DNA of 64,000 bases from Anaerolineae bacterium (GTDB taxonomy: Bacteria > Chloroflexota > Anaerolineae > 4572-78 > J111), in the NCBI GenBank assembly GCA_023382535.1, contig JAHDWA010000011.1:62001-126000 (forward strand), given 5' to 3'. The translations under genes and the position numbers were made by a program. This document shows positions 52,600-60,486 of the stretch, piece after piece. Each line of letters begins with the position of its first letter. Position 1 is the first letter of the stretch. The notes beneath the pieces were generated by a model, which made no database searches, was not told the DNA's origin, and saw only the letters and a list, made by a program, of their open reading frames with translations.

Positions 52600-52623
52600 T
52601 TTGATTGCTATACTGTAATCAAA
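52600..52623 (+). promoter_or_regulatory. Extended -10 promoter within a TTTGATT-N10-AATCAAA dyad
   Basis: TGCTATACT (52606-52614) fits an extended -10 and is enclosed by a perfect 7-base inverted repeat, TTTGATT (52600-52606) and AATCAAA (52617-52623). This is a likely operator for the secreted protein gene 44 bases downstream. Confidence 0.5.
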
Positions 52624-52666
52624 GTAAAAAATAGATTGGTTGTAAAAACCAAAAGAATGGAGATAA

Positions 52667-53686
52667 ATGATGAAAATTCAAAAATGGTTACTGATTGCCG
52701 GTGTTGTAATCTTCTTAGGAGTGGCGGCCCTGGCTGCTTTCAGTTATGCGGCTCCTTACGCCCTGGCCCAAGGGCCAATGGGCGGCTGGTGGAATGAGCG
52801 CGGCGATGGCAGCGGCCCCATGTTTGGTCGCGGCTTTGGCCGGGGTGGCGGGATGATGGGCCGGGGCATGATGTTTGACGACGACTTTGGTGGCGGCTTT
52901 GGCATGGGGCCGGGCGGCTGGGGTGGTATGATGGGTCGTGGCGGCCCTTGGGGCGGCCCCGAGAATTCACTGATTGCCATCGCTGCGGAAAAATTAGGTC
53001 TAACAACCCAAGAACTGCTGACCGAACTGCAAGCCGGTAAGACCATTGCCGAGGTAGCAGCGGAAAAGAATGTGGCGGTGGACGACATTGTCGAGACCGT
53101 TGTTGCTTCTCGCTCTGAACAACTAAATCAACTGGTCATGAACGGCCAGTTGACCCAAGAGCAGGCCGACGCTATGCTGACCTTGATGAAAGCCAATGTC
53201 ACCGAGCGGATCAACGCCGCATGGCCGGCGGGAGGTTTTGGCCGGGGCGGCGGCATGATGGGCGGAATGATGGGCGGCGGTCGCTGGGGCGGCGGCATGA
53301 TGGGCGGTATGATGGGTGGTGGTCGCTGGGGCGGCGGTATGATGGGTGGTGGCCGCTGGGGCGAACCCGGCAACTCCCCGATGTCCGCAGTCACAGAGGA
53401 GTTAGGTTTGACGCCTGTCGAATTGATGACTGAGCTGCGAGCCGGCAAAAGTGTGGCCGACGTAGCCGCAGAGAAAAACGTGGCAGTAGACACCATCGTC
53501 AATGCCGTTTTGGCTCCTCGCACCGCTCGTCTCAACGACCTGGTGGCCCAAGGGCAACTGACCCAGGAGGAAGTTGATACCCGGCTGGCCAACCTGCGGG
53601 TTGATGTAATTGACTGGCTGAACCGGAGCTGGGGTGATCAAGATACCGCTCCTGGTGCTGAACCGGATGAGTCAGGAAGCTTTTAA
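52667..53686 (+). CDS. Secreted Met/Gly-rich protein with two YckD-like repeats
   Basis: A 339-residue exported protein. A signal peptide covers 1-35, with a probable cut after A-L-A. Two low-complexity segments rich in Gly, Met, Arg and Trp (36-100 and 187-238; repeated GGGMMGGMMGGGRWG units) alternate with two copies of an alpha-helical domain of about 85 residues (101-186 and 239-322). Both copies share LGLT-x-x-E-L-x-x-E-L-x-A-G-K and VAAEKNVAVD and resemble YckD/DUF2680. Met-rich extracytoplasmic stretches often bind copper(I) or silver, but no such role is shown. GGAG precedes the double ATG. It lies in front of a two-component pair whose sensor domain also has a Met/His/Gly loop. Confidence 0.85.
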   Translation: MMKIQKWLLIAGVVIFLGVAALAAFSYAAPYALAQGPMGGWWNERGDGSGPMFGRGFGRGGGMMGRGMMFDDDFGGGFGMGPGGWGGMMGRGGPWGGPENSLIAIAAEKLGLTTQELLTELQAGKTIAEVAAEKNVAVDDIVETVVASRSEQLNQLVMNGQLTQEQADAMLTLMKANVTERINAAWPAGGFGRGGGMMGGMMGGGRWGGGMMGGMMGGGRWGGGMMGGGRWGEPGNSPMSAVTEELGLTPVELMTELRAGKSVADVAAEKNVAVDTIVNAVLAPRTARLNDLVAQGQLTQEEVDTRLANLRVDVIDWLNRSWGDQDTAPGAEPDESGSF

Positions 53687-53723
53687 CTCGATCAAGAACG
53701 ACACCCGATAGTTACACCCTTAT

Positions 53724-53760
53724 CCCTGGTTGGCTGAGTCGGCCAACCAGGGTTTCTTTA
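53724..53760 (+). terminator. Intrinsic terminator after the Met/Gly-rich gene
   Basis: A perfect 11-bp stem (53724-53734 with 53742-53752) and 7-base loop are followed by TTTCTTTA, 37 bases past the stop. Confidence 0.85.
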
Positions 53761-53775
53761 TGCGTTGACTGTCCA

Positions 53776-54165
53776 CTAGCGATGATTGTAAAATTCAACC
53801 TGCCAGCGCCATTCGCTGCCATCCTCAGCATTCCACCATGATTGAAGGATGCCCACTTCGCCGCCCGGCAGAATCACCGGCCGGCCAATATCAGCCTCGG
53901 CCGGCCAAACGTCCTCACGCTTAATGTGGTCGCCACGCCGGGTAAGGCGGGCCATGGGGCGGTCAGCCGTTTGAGGCAGGTCTTGACCTTGAGCCAGCCT
54001 CTGACCGGCATCCGTACGGACTTCCACAGTCAGGGATTGAGGCGCGGCGTGAACCAGCAACACATCGGTTGCATCCAGGCGGCCCCGGGCGAATGATACA
54101 CCGGTAGCGCCGCCATAAGGGTACCACAAATCCCATATTTCGATACTTTGATTGGTACTCGGCAT
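53776..54165 (-). CDS. Unknown protein with beta-rich C-terminus
   Basis: A 129-residue soluble protein. It reads WDLWYPYGGATGVSFARGRLD near the start, then VLLVHAAPQSLTVEVRTD, and ends with GRPVILPGGEVGILQSWWN and WRWQVEFYNHR. The last part resembles small barrel domains with a GEVG-I-L core. GAGG lies 12 bases upstream of the ATG, which supports a real gene. There is no signal peptide. It is divergent from the BaeR-like regulator and convergent with the Met/Gly-rich gene. I do not recognise its family. Confidence 0.65.
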   Translation of the reverse strand: MPSTNQSIEIWDLWYPYGGATGVSFARGRLDATDVLLVHAAPQSLTVEVRTDAGQRLAQGQDLPQTADRPMARLTRRGDHIKREDVWPAEADIGRPVILPGGEVGILQSWWNAEDGSEWRWQVEFYNHR

Positions 54166-54343
54166 TTATAAAGTTTTACCTCTTTCTATATAATGATTGA
54201 TGATACTACCTCTACTTTATTCAATCTACACTCACCGGGATGATTTTTATGCAAGCAACGAATTATTTCCCCCTAGCTCGGATGAGTAGTAAAGTAAGGA
54301 AAGTTTTCATAGCTCGGATCGTTTATGGTTTAAGGCGGTAGTT

Positions 54344-55033
54344 ATGCCTCGTATCTTGGTTGTTGACGACGACAAACAAATTGTTCGTCTGGTCCAATCG
54401 TACCTGGAACGGGCCAGCTATCAGGTGTTGACCGCTTACGACGGTGAGATGGCCCTCCATGCTATTCGGCGCGAACGGCCCGACCTGGTCGTGCTAGATT
54501 TAATGCTGCCCAATCGCGATGGCTGGGAAGTGACCCGGACCATCCGCAGCGATCCTGGACTGGCCGGCCTGCCGATTATCATGCTGACCGCCCGGGTTGA
54601 GGATACGGATAAAATTGTCGGCCTGGAATTGGGCGCCGACGATTACATCGCCAAACCCTTCAACCCGCATGAAGTGGTGGCCCGGGTGCGGGCCGTGCTG
54701 CGGCGGGTGACGGGAGCCCCGGTGGCTTCGCGGGTTATCCAGGTGGGCGGACTGAGGATGGATGTGGACCGCCACGAAGTAACGCTCGACGGCAGCCCCC
54801 TCGAACTCACTCCAACCGAGTTTGATTTGCTGAAACTGTTGATGGAACAGCGCGGCCACGCCTTCACCCGCATGGAACTGGTGGAGAAGGGGCTGGGTTA
54901 CAATTTCGAGGGTCTGGACCGGACCATTGACAGCCACATCAAAAATCTGCGGCGCAAGATTGAACCCAACCCGGGCCAGCCCATTTACATTGAAACTGTT
55001 TATGGGGTGGGCTACCGGCTCAAGGGGGAGTGA
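54344..55033 (+). CDS. OmpR/BaeR-like response regulator
   Basis: A 229-residue regulator. The receiver (1-120) keeps Asp-Asp-Asp after strand 1 (LVVDDDKQ), the acceptor Asp in LVVLDLMLPNRDGWE, Thr in IIMLTARVED and Lys in YIAKPFNPHE. The winged-helix output domain (130-228) has LTPTEFDLLKLLMEQRG, LDRTIDSHIKNLRRKIE and VYGVGYRL. All key residues are intact. The partner kinase gene starts 16 bases later. Upstream, the word TAGCTCGGAT occurs twice (54274-54283 and 54311-54320) and may be a binding site. It probably controls the neighbouring Met/Gly-rich gene (inference). Confidence 0.96.
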   Translation: MPRILVVDDDKQIVRLVQSYLERASYQVLTAYDGEMALHAIRRERPDLVVLDLMLPNRDGWEVTRTIRSDPGLAGLPIIMLTARVEDTDKIVGLELGADDYIAKPFNPHEVVARVRAVLRRVTGAPVASRVIQVGGLRMDVDRHEVTLDGSPLELTPTEFDLLKLLMEQRGHAFTRMELVEKGLGYNFEGLDRTIDSHIKNLRRKIEPNPGQPIYIETVYGVGYRLKGE

Positions 55034-55048
55034 AAAACAGGCACAGGT

Positions 55049-56521
55049 ATGAATAAACTTTGGGTCCGCCTGGCTTTAGCCTTCGGCGCGGTCACAATCA
55101 TCGGCATTCTGGTGGCCGGACTGCTGGCCAATCGCCAGGTGAATGTTCAATTTCGCCGTTTTGTCGCCCGTGATCAGATCGTCAATTCACCCCTGGTTAC
55201 ATCTCTGGCCGATTACTATGCTCAAAATGGCAGTTGGGCCGGCGTCGAAACTCTTTTCGCCGACATGGGCCGGCCGGAAGGCATGATGGGTCATGGCCAG
55301 GGCATGATGCGGCGGGGTATGCCCCAGCTCGTCCTGGCCGACGCTTCGACACGGGTTGTCTTTGATCAGGGAGGTCCCCGCCGAGGCGCGCCCTTGACTC
55401 CGGCCGAGCTGACCGAAGCCGTGCCCATTGAATTGCAGGGACAACCGGTCGGATATGTCTTGATCAGCGTCCCTGGTCAAGCTGACCTCTCCGGGCCAGC
55501 CCAGGCATTTTTGCGACAGTTCAACTTCTCACTTTGGCAGGCGGGCCTGGTTGCCGGCGGGCTGGGCGTCTTGCTCGGGCTGGCGATTGCCCGCGGCCTG
55601 TCCGCGCCGCTGGGCCGGTTGGCCTTTGCCGCCCGGCGCATCTCTCAGGGCGACTTGAGCCAGCGAGTCCCGGTCAGCGGCAGCGCCGAAGTGGCCGGTC
55701 TGGCCCGCGCCTTCAACGAGATGGCCGCCGGCCTGCAGCAGGCTGAAACGCTCCGCCGCAACATGGTGGCCGATATTGCCCACGAACTGCGCACCCCTTT
55801 GACCGTCCTGCAGGGCAATCTGCAGGCCATCCTTGACGACGTTTACCCCCTGGAAAAAGCTGAGGTTGCCGCTGTTTATGATGAAACCTTGATTTTAAGC
55901 CGCCTGATCGGCGACCTGCGCGAGTTGGCCCAGGCCGAGGCCGGCCAGTTGAGCCTGAACCTTCAGCCGGTCGAGTTGGCTCCCCTGATCGAGCGGGCAG
56001 CAGGTCTATTTGAAGAACTTGCTCGCGACAAAAAAATCAAGCTGGCTGTGACTCTACCGACTCACCTGCCGCCTGCCTGGACCGACCCCGACCGGGTGCG
56101 GCAAGTGCTGCATAATCTCCTGGCCAATGCCCTGCGCCATACACCCGAAGGGGGGCAGGTTGTTATTGAGGCAGCTTGGGTGTCAGAGCAGGGGGGCAGA
56201 GGGACAGAGAGGCAGAGGAGCAATGCATTCTCTCCTCCGCTCCCCCGCTCCCCTGCTCCCCCACCCTTTCTCCGCATCACTGTCACCGACACCGGCCCCG
56301 GCATTCCTGCCGAAGATTTGGCCCATGTCTTCAATCGCTTCTGGCGGGCCGATCGAGCGCGCTCGCGCGAACAGGGCGGGTCGGGCCTGGGGCTGGCCAT
56401 TGCCCGGCAGTTGGTTGAAGCCCAGGGCGGTCAGATCGGGGTGGAGAGCGACGGCGTGGCGGGTCACGGCAGCCGCTTCTGGTTTACCCTGCCGGTGACT
56501 GCTCCTGTTTCCCCCGTCTGA
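55049..56521 (+). CDS. BaeS-like membrane histidine kinase with repeat-derived insert
   Basis: A 490-residue sensor kinase. TM1 at 7-27, an extracytoplasmic sensor of about 130 residues, TM2 at 163-182, HAMP 182-235, HisKA with ADIAHELRTPLT (His245) and HATPase from 340 with N-box LLANALRH, G1 TDTGPGIP and G2 GGSGLGLAIARQLV. The sensor carries a Met/His/Gly loop at 76-92 (GMMGHGQGMMRRGM). Residues 379-406, between two strands of the ATPase, are a Ser/Pro/Arg-rich insert coded by tandem G-rich units and their complement (56180-56262). Catalytic motifs are complete. It is translated 16 bases after the regulator. Confidence 0.95.
   Translation: MNKLWVRLALAFGAVTIIGILVAGLLANRQVNVQFRRFVARDQIVNSPLVTSLADYYAQNGSWAGVETLFADMGRPEGMMGHGQGMMRRGMPQLVLADASTRVVFDQGGPRRGAPLTPAELTEAVPIELQGQPVGYVLISVPGQADLSGPAQAFLRQFNFSLWQAGLVAGGLGVLLGLAIARGLSAPLGRLAFAARRISQGDLSQRVPVSGSAEVAGLARAFNEMAAGLQQAETLRRNMVADIAHELRTPLTVLQGNLQAILDDVYPLEKAEVAAVYDETLILSRLIGDLRELAQAEAGQLSLNLQPVELAPLIERAAGLFEELARDKKIKLAVTLPTHLPPAWTDPDRVRQVLHNLLANALRHTPEGGQVVIEAAWVSEQGGRGTERQRSNAFSPPLPRSPAPPPFLRITVTDTGPGIPAEDLAHVFNRFWRADRARSREQGGSGLGLAIARQLVEAQGGQIGVESDGVAGHGSRFWFTLPVTAPVSPV
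56180..56262 (+). repeat. Inverted-tandem repeat inside the BaeS-like kinase gene
   Basis: AGAGCAGGGGGGCAGAGG and GACAGAGAGGCAGAGGAG units are followed by CTCTCCTCCGCTCC and CCGCTCCCCTGCTCC, their complements. The element is 83 bases, keeps the frame open and adds about 28 residues. Confidence 0.85.
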
Positions 56522-56627
56522 AAAGTCCCCAATTTGTTACAAATCTATGGCAAATGGTTAGCATTTGTTGTATAATGGATTACTCTCTTCCATAACAACG
56601 GCAAATTTTCAGAGAGATAGCGTCCTC

Positions 56628-57689
56628 ATGACCACACTCAAAGCGCTACTGCGGAGAACCCACGAAAATCTGCTTATCTTGCAGGAGCGAGAGGCCAAAC
56701 ACGGCGGTAACGCGCCCCTGGAACTGCTCAACCAGATCAGAGATCACCAGACAGCCATTGATCTCATCGAGCAGGCTCTCTCGACTGAACTAACCGAAAC
56801 AGAGTTGAAGCAGCTCAAGGAAGAGCTAAGGCCCTTATTGGTCGCCAGCAATATCGAGCAGCTTGATCTGGATAAGGTCAAACTGGAAACGCCGCGCCTG
56901 CCTTTTGAACCTGAAACCATCCTCATCCCGGCCGGTCCATTTCTGCTGGGCAGCCTGCCCGGCGATGCCATTCCTGCTGAAGAAACGCCCCAGCATGAAG
57001 TTAACCTGCCAGCCTTTCGCATCGGCCAGTACCCGGTCACCAATACCCAGTACGCCGAATTTATCAAGCGCGAGAAACAGCAAGAGCCCCCTAAAAAAAC
57101 AGGCTGGTTTCTGCGTGAACCTCCAGGCGACAAACTTGAACATCCGGTAGTGGGTGTGAGCTGGACCGACGCGCAGGCTTACTGCCGCTGGTTGAGCGCG
57201 CAGACCGGCCGCACCTATCGCCTGCCCACGGAGGCCGAGTGGGAGAAGGCGGCTTCTTGGGCAGAGGAGCAGGGGAGCGGAGGACTGCCGGGCGCTCCGC
57301 GCTCGGCGGGGGGGAGGAAAAGGCAGTTTCCATGGGGTGATGAATGGCAAGCGGGGCGCTGCAATTTTGGCAGTGATGATACCACCGCAGTTACCGCCTA
57401 CCCTGAAGGGGTCAGCCCCTCTGGCTGCTACGACATGCTGGGCAACGTTCAGGAATGGACCAGCACGCTCTGGGGCAGCGACCCCAAAGAGAACGCTTTT
57501 CCCTACCCCTACCGCGCCAGTGATGGGCGGGAAGAGGCCAATCCGACCCACCTCCACCGGGTCTACCGGGTTTATCGCGGCGGCTCATTTCGGGATGAAC
57601 CGGCCCGGTTAAGATGCAGCCTGCGCGGCAACTCCGACCCCGAGAGCAAAATCAGGTGGCGCGGCTTTCGCGTCGTCAGGGAACTTTAA
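56628..57689 (+). CDS. SUMF1/EgtB-fold protein with N-terminal helical domain
   Basis: A 353-residue protein. Residues 1-85 form a helical hairpin domain (TLKALLRRTHENLLILQERE and APLELLNQIRDHQTAIDLIE) like those seen before STAND or SUMF1 modules in bacteria. Residues 95-353 form the formylglycine-enzyme fold: PAGPFLLGS, PVTNTQYAEF, VSWTDAQAYCRWL, YRLPTEAEWEKAA, GNVQEWTS, YRGGSF and WRGFRVV. The two catalytic Cys of true formylglycine-generating enzymes are Asp and Leu here, so sulfatase activation is unlikely. A tandem-repeat insert lies at 57256-57325. ATG at 56628 is chosen, because the TTG at 56565 precedes a TATAAT word (56571-56576). Confidence 0.85.
   Translation: MTTLKALLRRTHENLLILQEREAKHGGNAPLELLNQIRDHQTAIDLIEQALSTELTETELKQLKEELRPLLVASNIEQLDLDKVKLETPRLPFEPETILIPAGPFLLGSLPGDAIPAEETPQHEVNLPAFRIGQYPVTNTQYAEFIKREKQQEPPKKTGWFLREPPGDKLEHPVVGVSWTDAQAYCRWLSAQTGRTYRLPTEAEWEKAASWAEEQGSGGLPGAPRSAGGRKRQFPWGDEWQAGRCNFGSDDTTAVTAYPEGVSPSGCYDMLGNVQEWTSTLWGSDPKENAFPYPYRASDGREEANPTHLHRVYRVYRGGSFRDEPARLRCSLRGNSDPESKIRWRGFRVVREL
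57256..57325 (+). repeat. Tandem G-rich units inside the SUMF1-fold gene
   Basis: GGGCAGAGGAGCAGGGGAGC and further G-rich units, followed by CGCTCCGCGCTC, lie in frame and code for a Gly/Ser/Arg-rich loop (GSGGLPGAPRSAGGRKR) between two conserved SUMF1 segments. Confidence 0.7.
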
Positions 57690-57801
57690 ATGGGTTGAAT
57701 GAGATTGCCGATTTGGGTAAAGATGGTTGACACATTGAACCCACTCATAGTAAACTGGACTTATCTTCAATTTCAAAAAAACAAAAGAGAGATGACCAGC
57801 C

Positions 57802-59571
57802 ATGTACAGTCTGAACATTGACCCCAACAACCCTGCCGGCAATCCCGACCCGGCAGAGTTGCGCGACCTCGGCGTGGAAATGGTCCGCTATACCTTTTAC
57901 GACCGCAGCGGCGGGGAACAGGTTGATCCGGCCAGAGTGGATTTTTACCGCCAAAAGGCGAAAAGCTATCAAGATGCCGGCGTCGGCTCCCTGATCATCC
58001 TGACCTACGACACCTACCCCGGCAAGCCTCCCTTTGCCGACAATTGGGATAATTACATTGCCCGCTTCGCCCAACGGGCCGGACAGATTGCTCAGGCGAT
58101 GGCTTCTTTTAAACCGGCCTATCAAATCTGGAATGAACCCGACCATGACCGTAAAAATATCGGCACGAGTTATGATCCCTGCCTGCGGGAAGAGGTGTTT
58201 GGCCAGATGCTGCGCCGCACCCGTGATGCGATCAAAGGGGCTGACCCCAAGGCAGTGATTGTTACCGGCGGCCTCTGTTCCGGCGACCCTGGCTGGCTGA
58301 CGACGGTCATCAAATCGGCCGGGGGCAAGCTGCCCGCCGACGTCGTCGCCTTTCACCCCTACGGCCAGCGCCCCGAACCCGATTGGCCCAACCCAAACTG
58401 GGCCTTTGGTTATGTTGGTAAGCTGATCAATGACTACTATAAGGCCGGCGGCAAAAAGCCCATCTGGATTACCGAGATGGGAGTCAAAGAGGAAGACATT
58501 GACCACGACCGCGAGCAGGCTGCCGAATTTTTGCGCCGCTACTACCGCCGCATCATCAGCCAGTACAGCGACAAAGTCGAGGAACTGTTTTGGTTCTGCT
58601 ACGGCGACGGCATGGTCTCGCCTTTTGGCCTTGTCGAAGCCGGCGGCAATCGCAAGCCGGCCTATAACGCCTTCCGCCAGGCCGTAGTAGCCCGCGCCCA
58701 GTGGACCCCGGCGCCGGTCCTTGCCGCTGCTCCCCCACCGCCGCCCCCGCCGCCGGTTCAGCCGGTCGCCCCACCTCCTCCGCCGCCGGTGGTGGCTCCC
58801 CCGCCGCCTCCATCCCCAAGCCAGCCGGCAGCGCCTGCTCCAGCGCCAGCAGCCCAGGGGCAAGATTTCGCCCAACTCTTGACCCAAATGTCGGGCCTGC
58901 AAAGCCTGGTCCAGCAGCTCCAGGCTCAACTGGCTCAATTGCAGGGGCAGGTGCAGCAGTTGTCCGGCCAACAGACCGATTTGCAAGCTCGGGTTCAGCA
59001 GTTATTTGCCCAGGCGCCTGCCTCAACGACAGCACCTGGTATCCCTCCGGCTCCCCCACCTGTGACCAGGCCCGCGCCGGTCATCCAAGACATCACGACT
59101 CAGTTGAAACGCGACCCCAGCAAGCAGTTTCCAACGCGTTCGCTGGACCAGATTCAAATGCTGGTTATTCACCACACCGCCGTCGCCCCCACCGTTGGCG
59201 CCGACCGCATTGCCGCTCACCGGGTGGACAAGCAGGGCTGGCCCGGCATTGGCTACCATTACTTTATCACCGCCGATGGCCAGCTTCAACAAACGAATGA
59301 ATTAACGACGGTCGCCAGCCACGCCGGTGACTACAATCCGATTGCTATCGGCATTTGTTTTGCCGGGGATTTCACCCAGGCTTCCCCTACGCCCGCCCAA
59401 ATTGAGGCCGGGGCGCAGCTCATTGCCTGGCTGTTACGGGAGCGCAATCTCTCGCTCTCCTCTGTTTTCGGCTACAAGGAACTGGTCAATACCCAGAGTC
59501 CGGGCGCGCAGTGGGACTCCGGGGCGCGCTGGGGCGATCAGTTGCGCGATAGAATCCAGACCCAGATGTGA
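57802..59571 (+). CDS. TIM-barrel glycoside hydrolase fused to a degenerate amidase_2 domain
   Basis: A 589-residue fusion. Residues 1-298 look like a clan-A TIM-barrel glycosidase: AYQIWNEPDHD gives acid/base Glu112 and PIWITEMGV gives nucleophile Glu225. A Pro-rich linker (309-350) and a Gln/Leu coiled coil (355-400) follow. Residues 440-589 resemble N-acetylmuramoyl-L-alanine amidase (amidase_2/PGRP): LVIHHTA (His457), GWPGIGYHYFI and SHAG. Of the three zinc ligands, the second is Tyr558 (VFGYKE) and the third Ser566 (TQSPGAQW), so catalysis is unlikely; it may bind peptidoglycan. No signal peptide is seen at the ATG at 57802, which is odd for a wall enzyme. Confidence 0.85.
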   Translation: MYSLNIDPNNPAGNPDPAELRDLGVEMVRYTFYDRSGGEQVDPARVDFYRQKAKSYQDAGVGSLIILTYDTYPGKPPFADNWDNYIARFAQRAGQIAQAMASFKPAYQIWNEPDHDRKNIGTSYDPCLREEVFGQMLRRTRDAIKGADPKAVIVTGGLCSGDPGWLTTVIKSAGGKLPADVVAFHPYGQRPEPDWPNPNWAFGYVGKLINDYYKAGGKKPIWITEMGVKEEDIDHDREQAAEFLRRYYRRIISQYSDKVEELFWFCYGDGMVSPFGLVEAGGNRKPAYNAFRQAVVARAQWTPAPVLAAAPPPPPPPPVQPVAPPPPPPVVAPPPPPSPSQPAAPAPAPAAQGQDFAQLLTQMSGLQSLVQQLQAQLAQLQGQVQQLSGQQTDLQARVQQLFAQAPASTTAPGIPPAPPPVTRPAPVIQDITTQLKRDPSKQFPTRSLDQIQMLVIHHTAVAPTVGADRIAAHRVDKQGWPGIGYHYFITADGQLQQTNELTTVASHAGDYNPIAIGICFAGDFTQASPTPAQIEAGAQLIAWLLRERNLSLSSVFGYKELVNTQSPGAQWDSGARWGDQLRDRIQTQM

Positions 59572-59667
59572 CCTCCGCTTTTTTGTAGCCAAACTACGAA
59601 TATTTGGTGCTGTGACAGCCTATAATTACCTATAGAATCGGGAGAAGTCGGTAAAGGAAGTATTGCC

Positions 59668-60432
59668 GTGCAAGAATTGACCGATCTGTGGACTTTTGTG
59701 ACCGCCTGGTATAACCTGCCCTTCAGCCTGGCTCTGCTGGCCTTCCTTGGCTTATCCGCGTTGCAGTTTGTCGGCCTGGACCACGATCATGATGCCGATA
59801 TGGATGCCGATGCCGGTCTCGATTTGGACCATGATCTGGATTTAGACCATGACCTTGACCTGGATCATGACCTGGACCTAGACCACGACCTGGACCTGGA
59901 CCACGATGCTGACCTCGATCATGATCTGGATCACGACGTTGACCACTCCCTGGACGGCGCGCCAGCCTGGCTGGGAGTGCTGGAATTTCTGGGGGTAGGT
60001 CACGCCCCGGTGACCATGATTTTGCTGGTTCTGCTGGGCAGCTTTGGCCTTTTGGGTTGGATAGTGAACTGGTTCCTGCTGGGGGCAATTCCGGCCTACT
60101 CCGGTTGGGTCTTGGTTGGAGCTATGCTTGGGGCGCTGCTCATTTCAGCCTGGTTCACCTCGCGTGCGGCTCGTTTGATTGGCCGGGCCATCCCCACCTT
60201 TGCCAGCACGGCCACTTCTGCTTCGCAGCTCGTAGCCCGGCGCGGTTGGGTAGTTAGCAGCCAGGTAGATCATACGTACGGTCAGGTCAAAGTACGTGAC
60301 CCCAGCGGCACACAAATCACCGTTTTTGCCAGAGTTGATCCGGGTAAACCGCCCATTCCCCGCGACTCGGAAGTTTACCTGGTTGATTACGACGCAGCTA
60401 AAAGAGTTTATACTGTTGTCCCACCGGATTGA
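59668..60432 (+). CDS. YqiJ-like membrane protein with Asp/His/Leu repeat
   Basis: A 254-residue protein starting at GTG 59668. TM1 is at about 18-36. Residues 38-96 are a striking repeat of D-L-D-H-D-L units with about ten His and thirty Asp. Two or three helices follow (about 100-170), and a C-terminal OB-like domain (about 185-254) reads RRGWVVSSQVDHTYGQVKVRD, like YqiJ/NfeD-type partners of flotillins. The repeat, between TM1 and the next helix, should lie outside and could bind divalent metal ions (inference). It lies 54 bases before the flotillin gene, the usual YqiJ-YqiK order. Confidence 0.85.
   Translation: MQELTDLWTFVTAWYNLPFSLALLAFLGLSALQFVGLDHDHDADMDADAGLDLDHDLDLDHDLDLDHDLDLDHDLDLDHDADLDHDLDHDVDHSLDGAPAWLGVLEFLGVGHAPVTMILLVLLGSFGLLGWIVNWFLLGAIPAYSGWVLVGAMLGALLISAWFTSRAARLIGRAIPTFASTATSASQLVARRGWVVSSQVDHTYGQVKVRDPSGTQITVFARVDPGKPPIPRDSEVYLVDYDAAKRVYTVVPPD
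59815..59945 (+). repeat. In-gene tandem repeat coding Asp-Leu-Asp-His units
   Basis: About eight diverged copies of a 12-18-base word around GACCTGGATCAT keep the reading frame. Third-position variation between copies suggests selection on the protein rather than recent slippage. Confidence 0.85.
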
Positions 60433-60486
60433 AATGTAATTCATGTTTCACGCATTACGTGTTACCCTGCTAAGGAGGTAAATATC

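Noticed and set aside
56628..57689. Formylglycine-generating sulfatase activator
   Set aside because: Both catalytic Cys positions are replaced and no sulfatase gene is near.
59815..59945. CRISPR-like or satellite array
   Set aside because: The repeat is coding, without unique spacers of constant length, and the frame and amino-acid pattern are kept.
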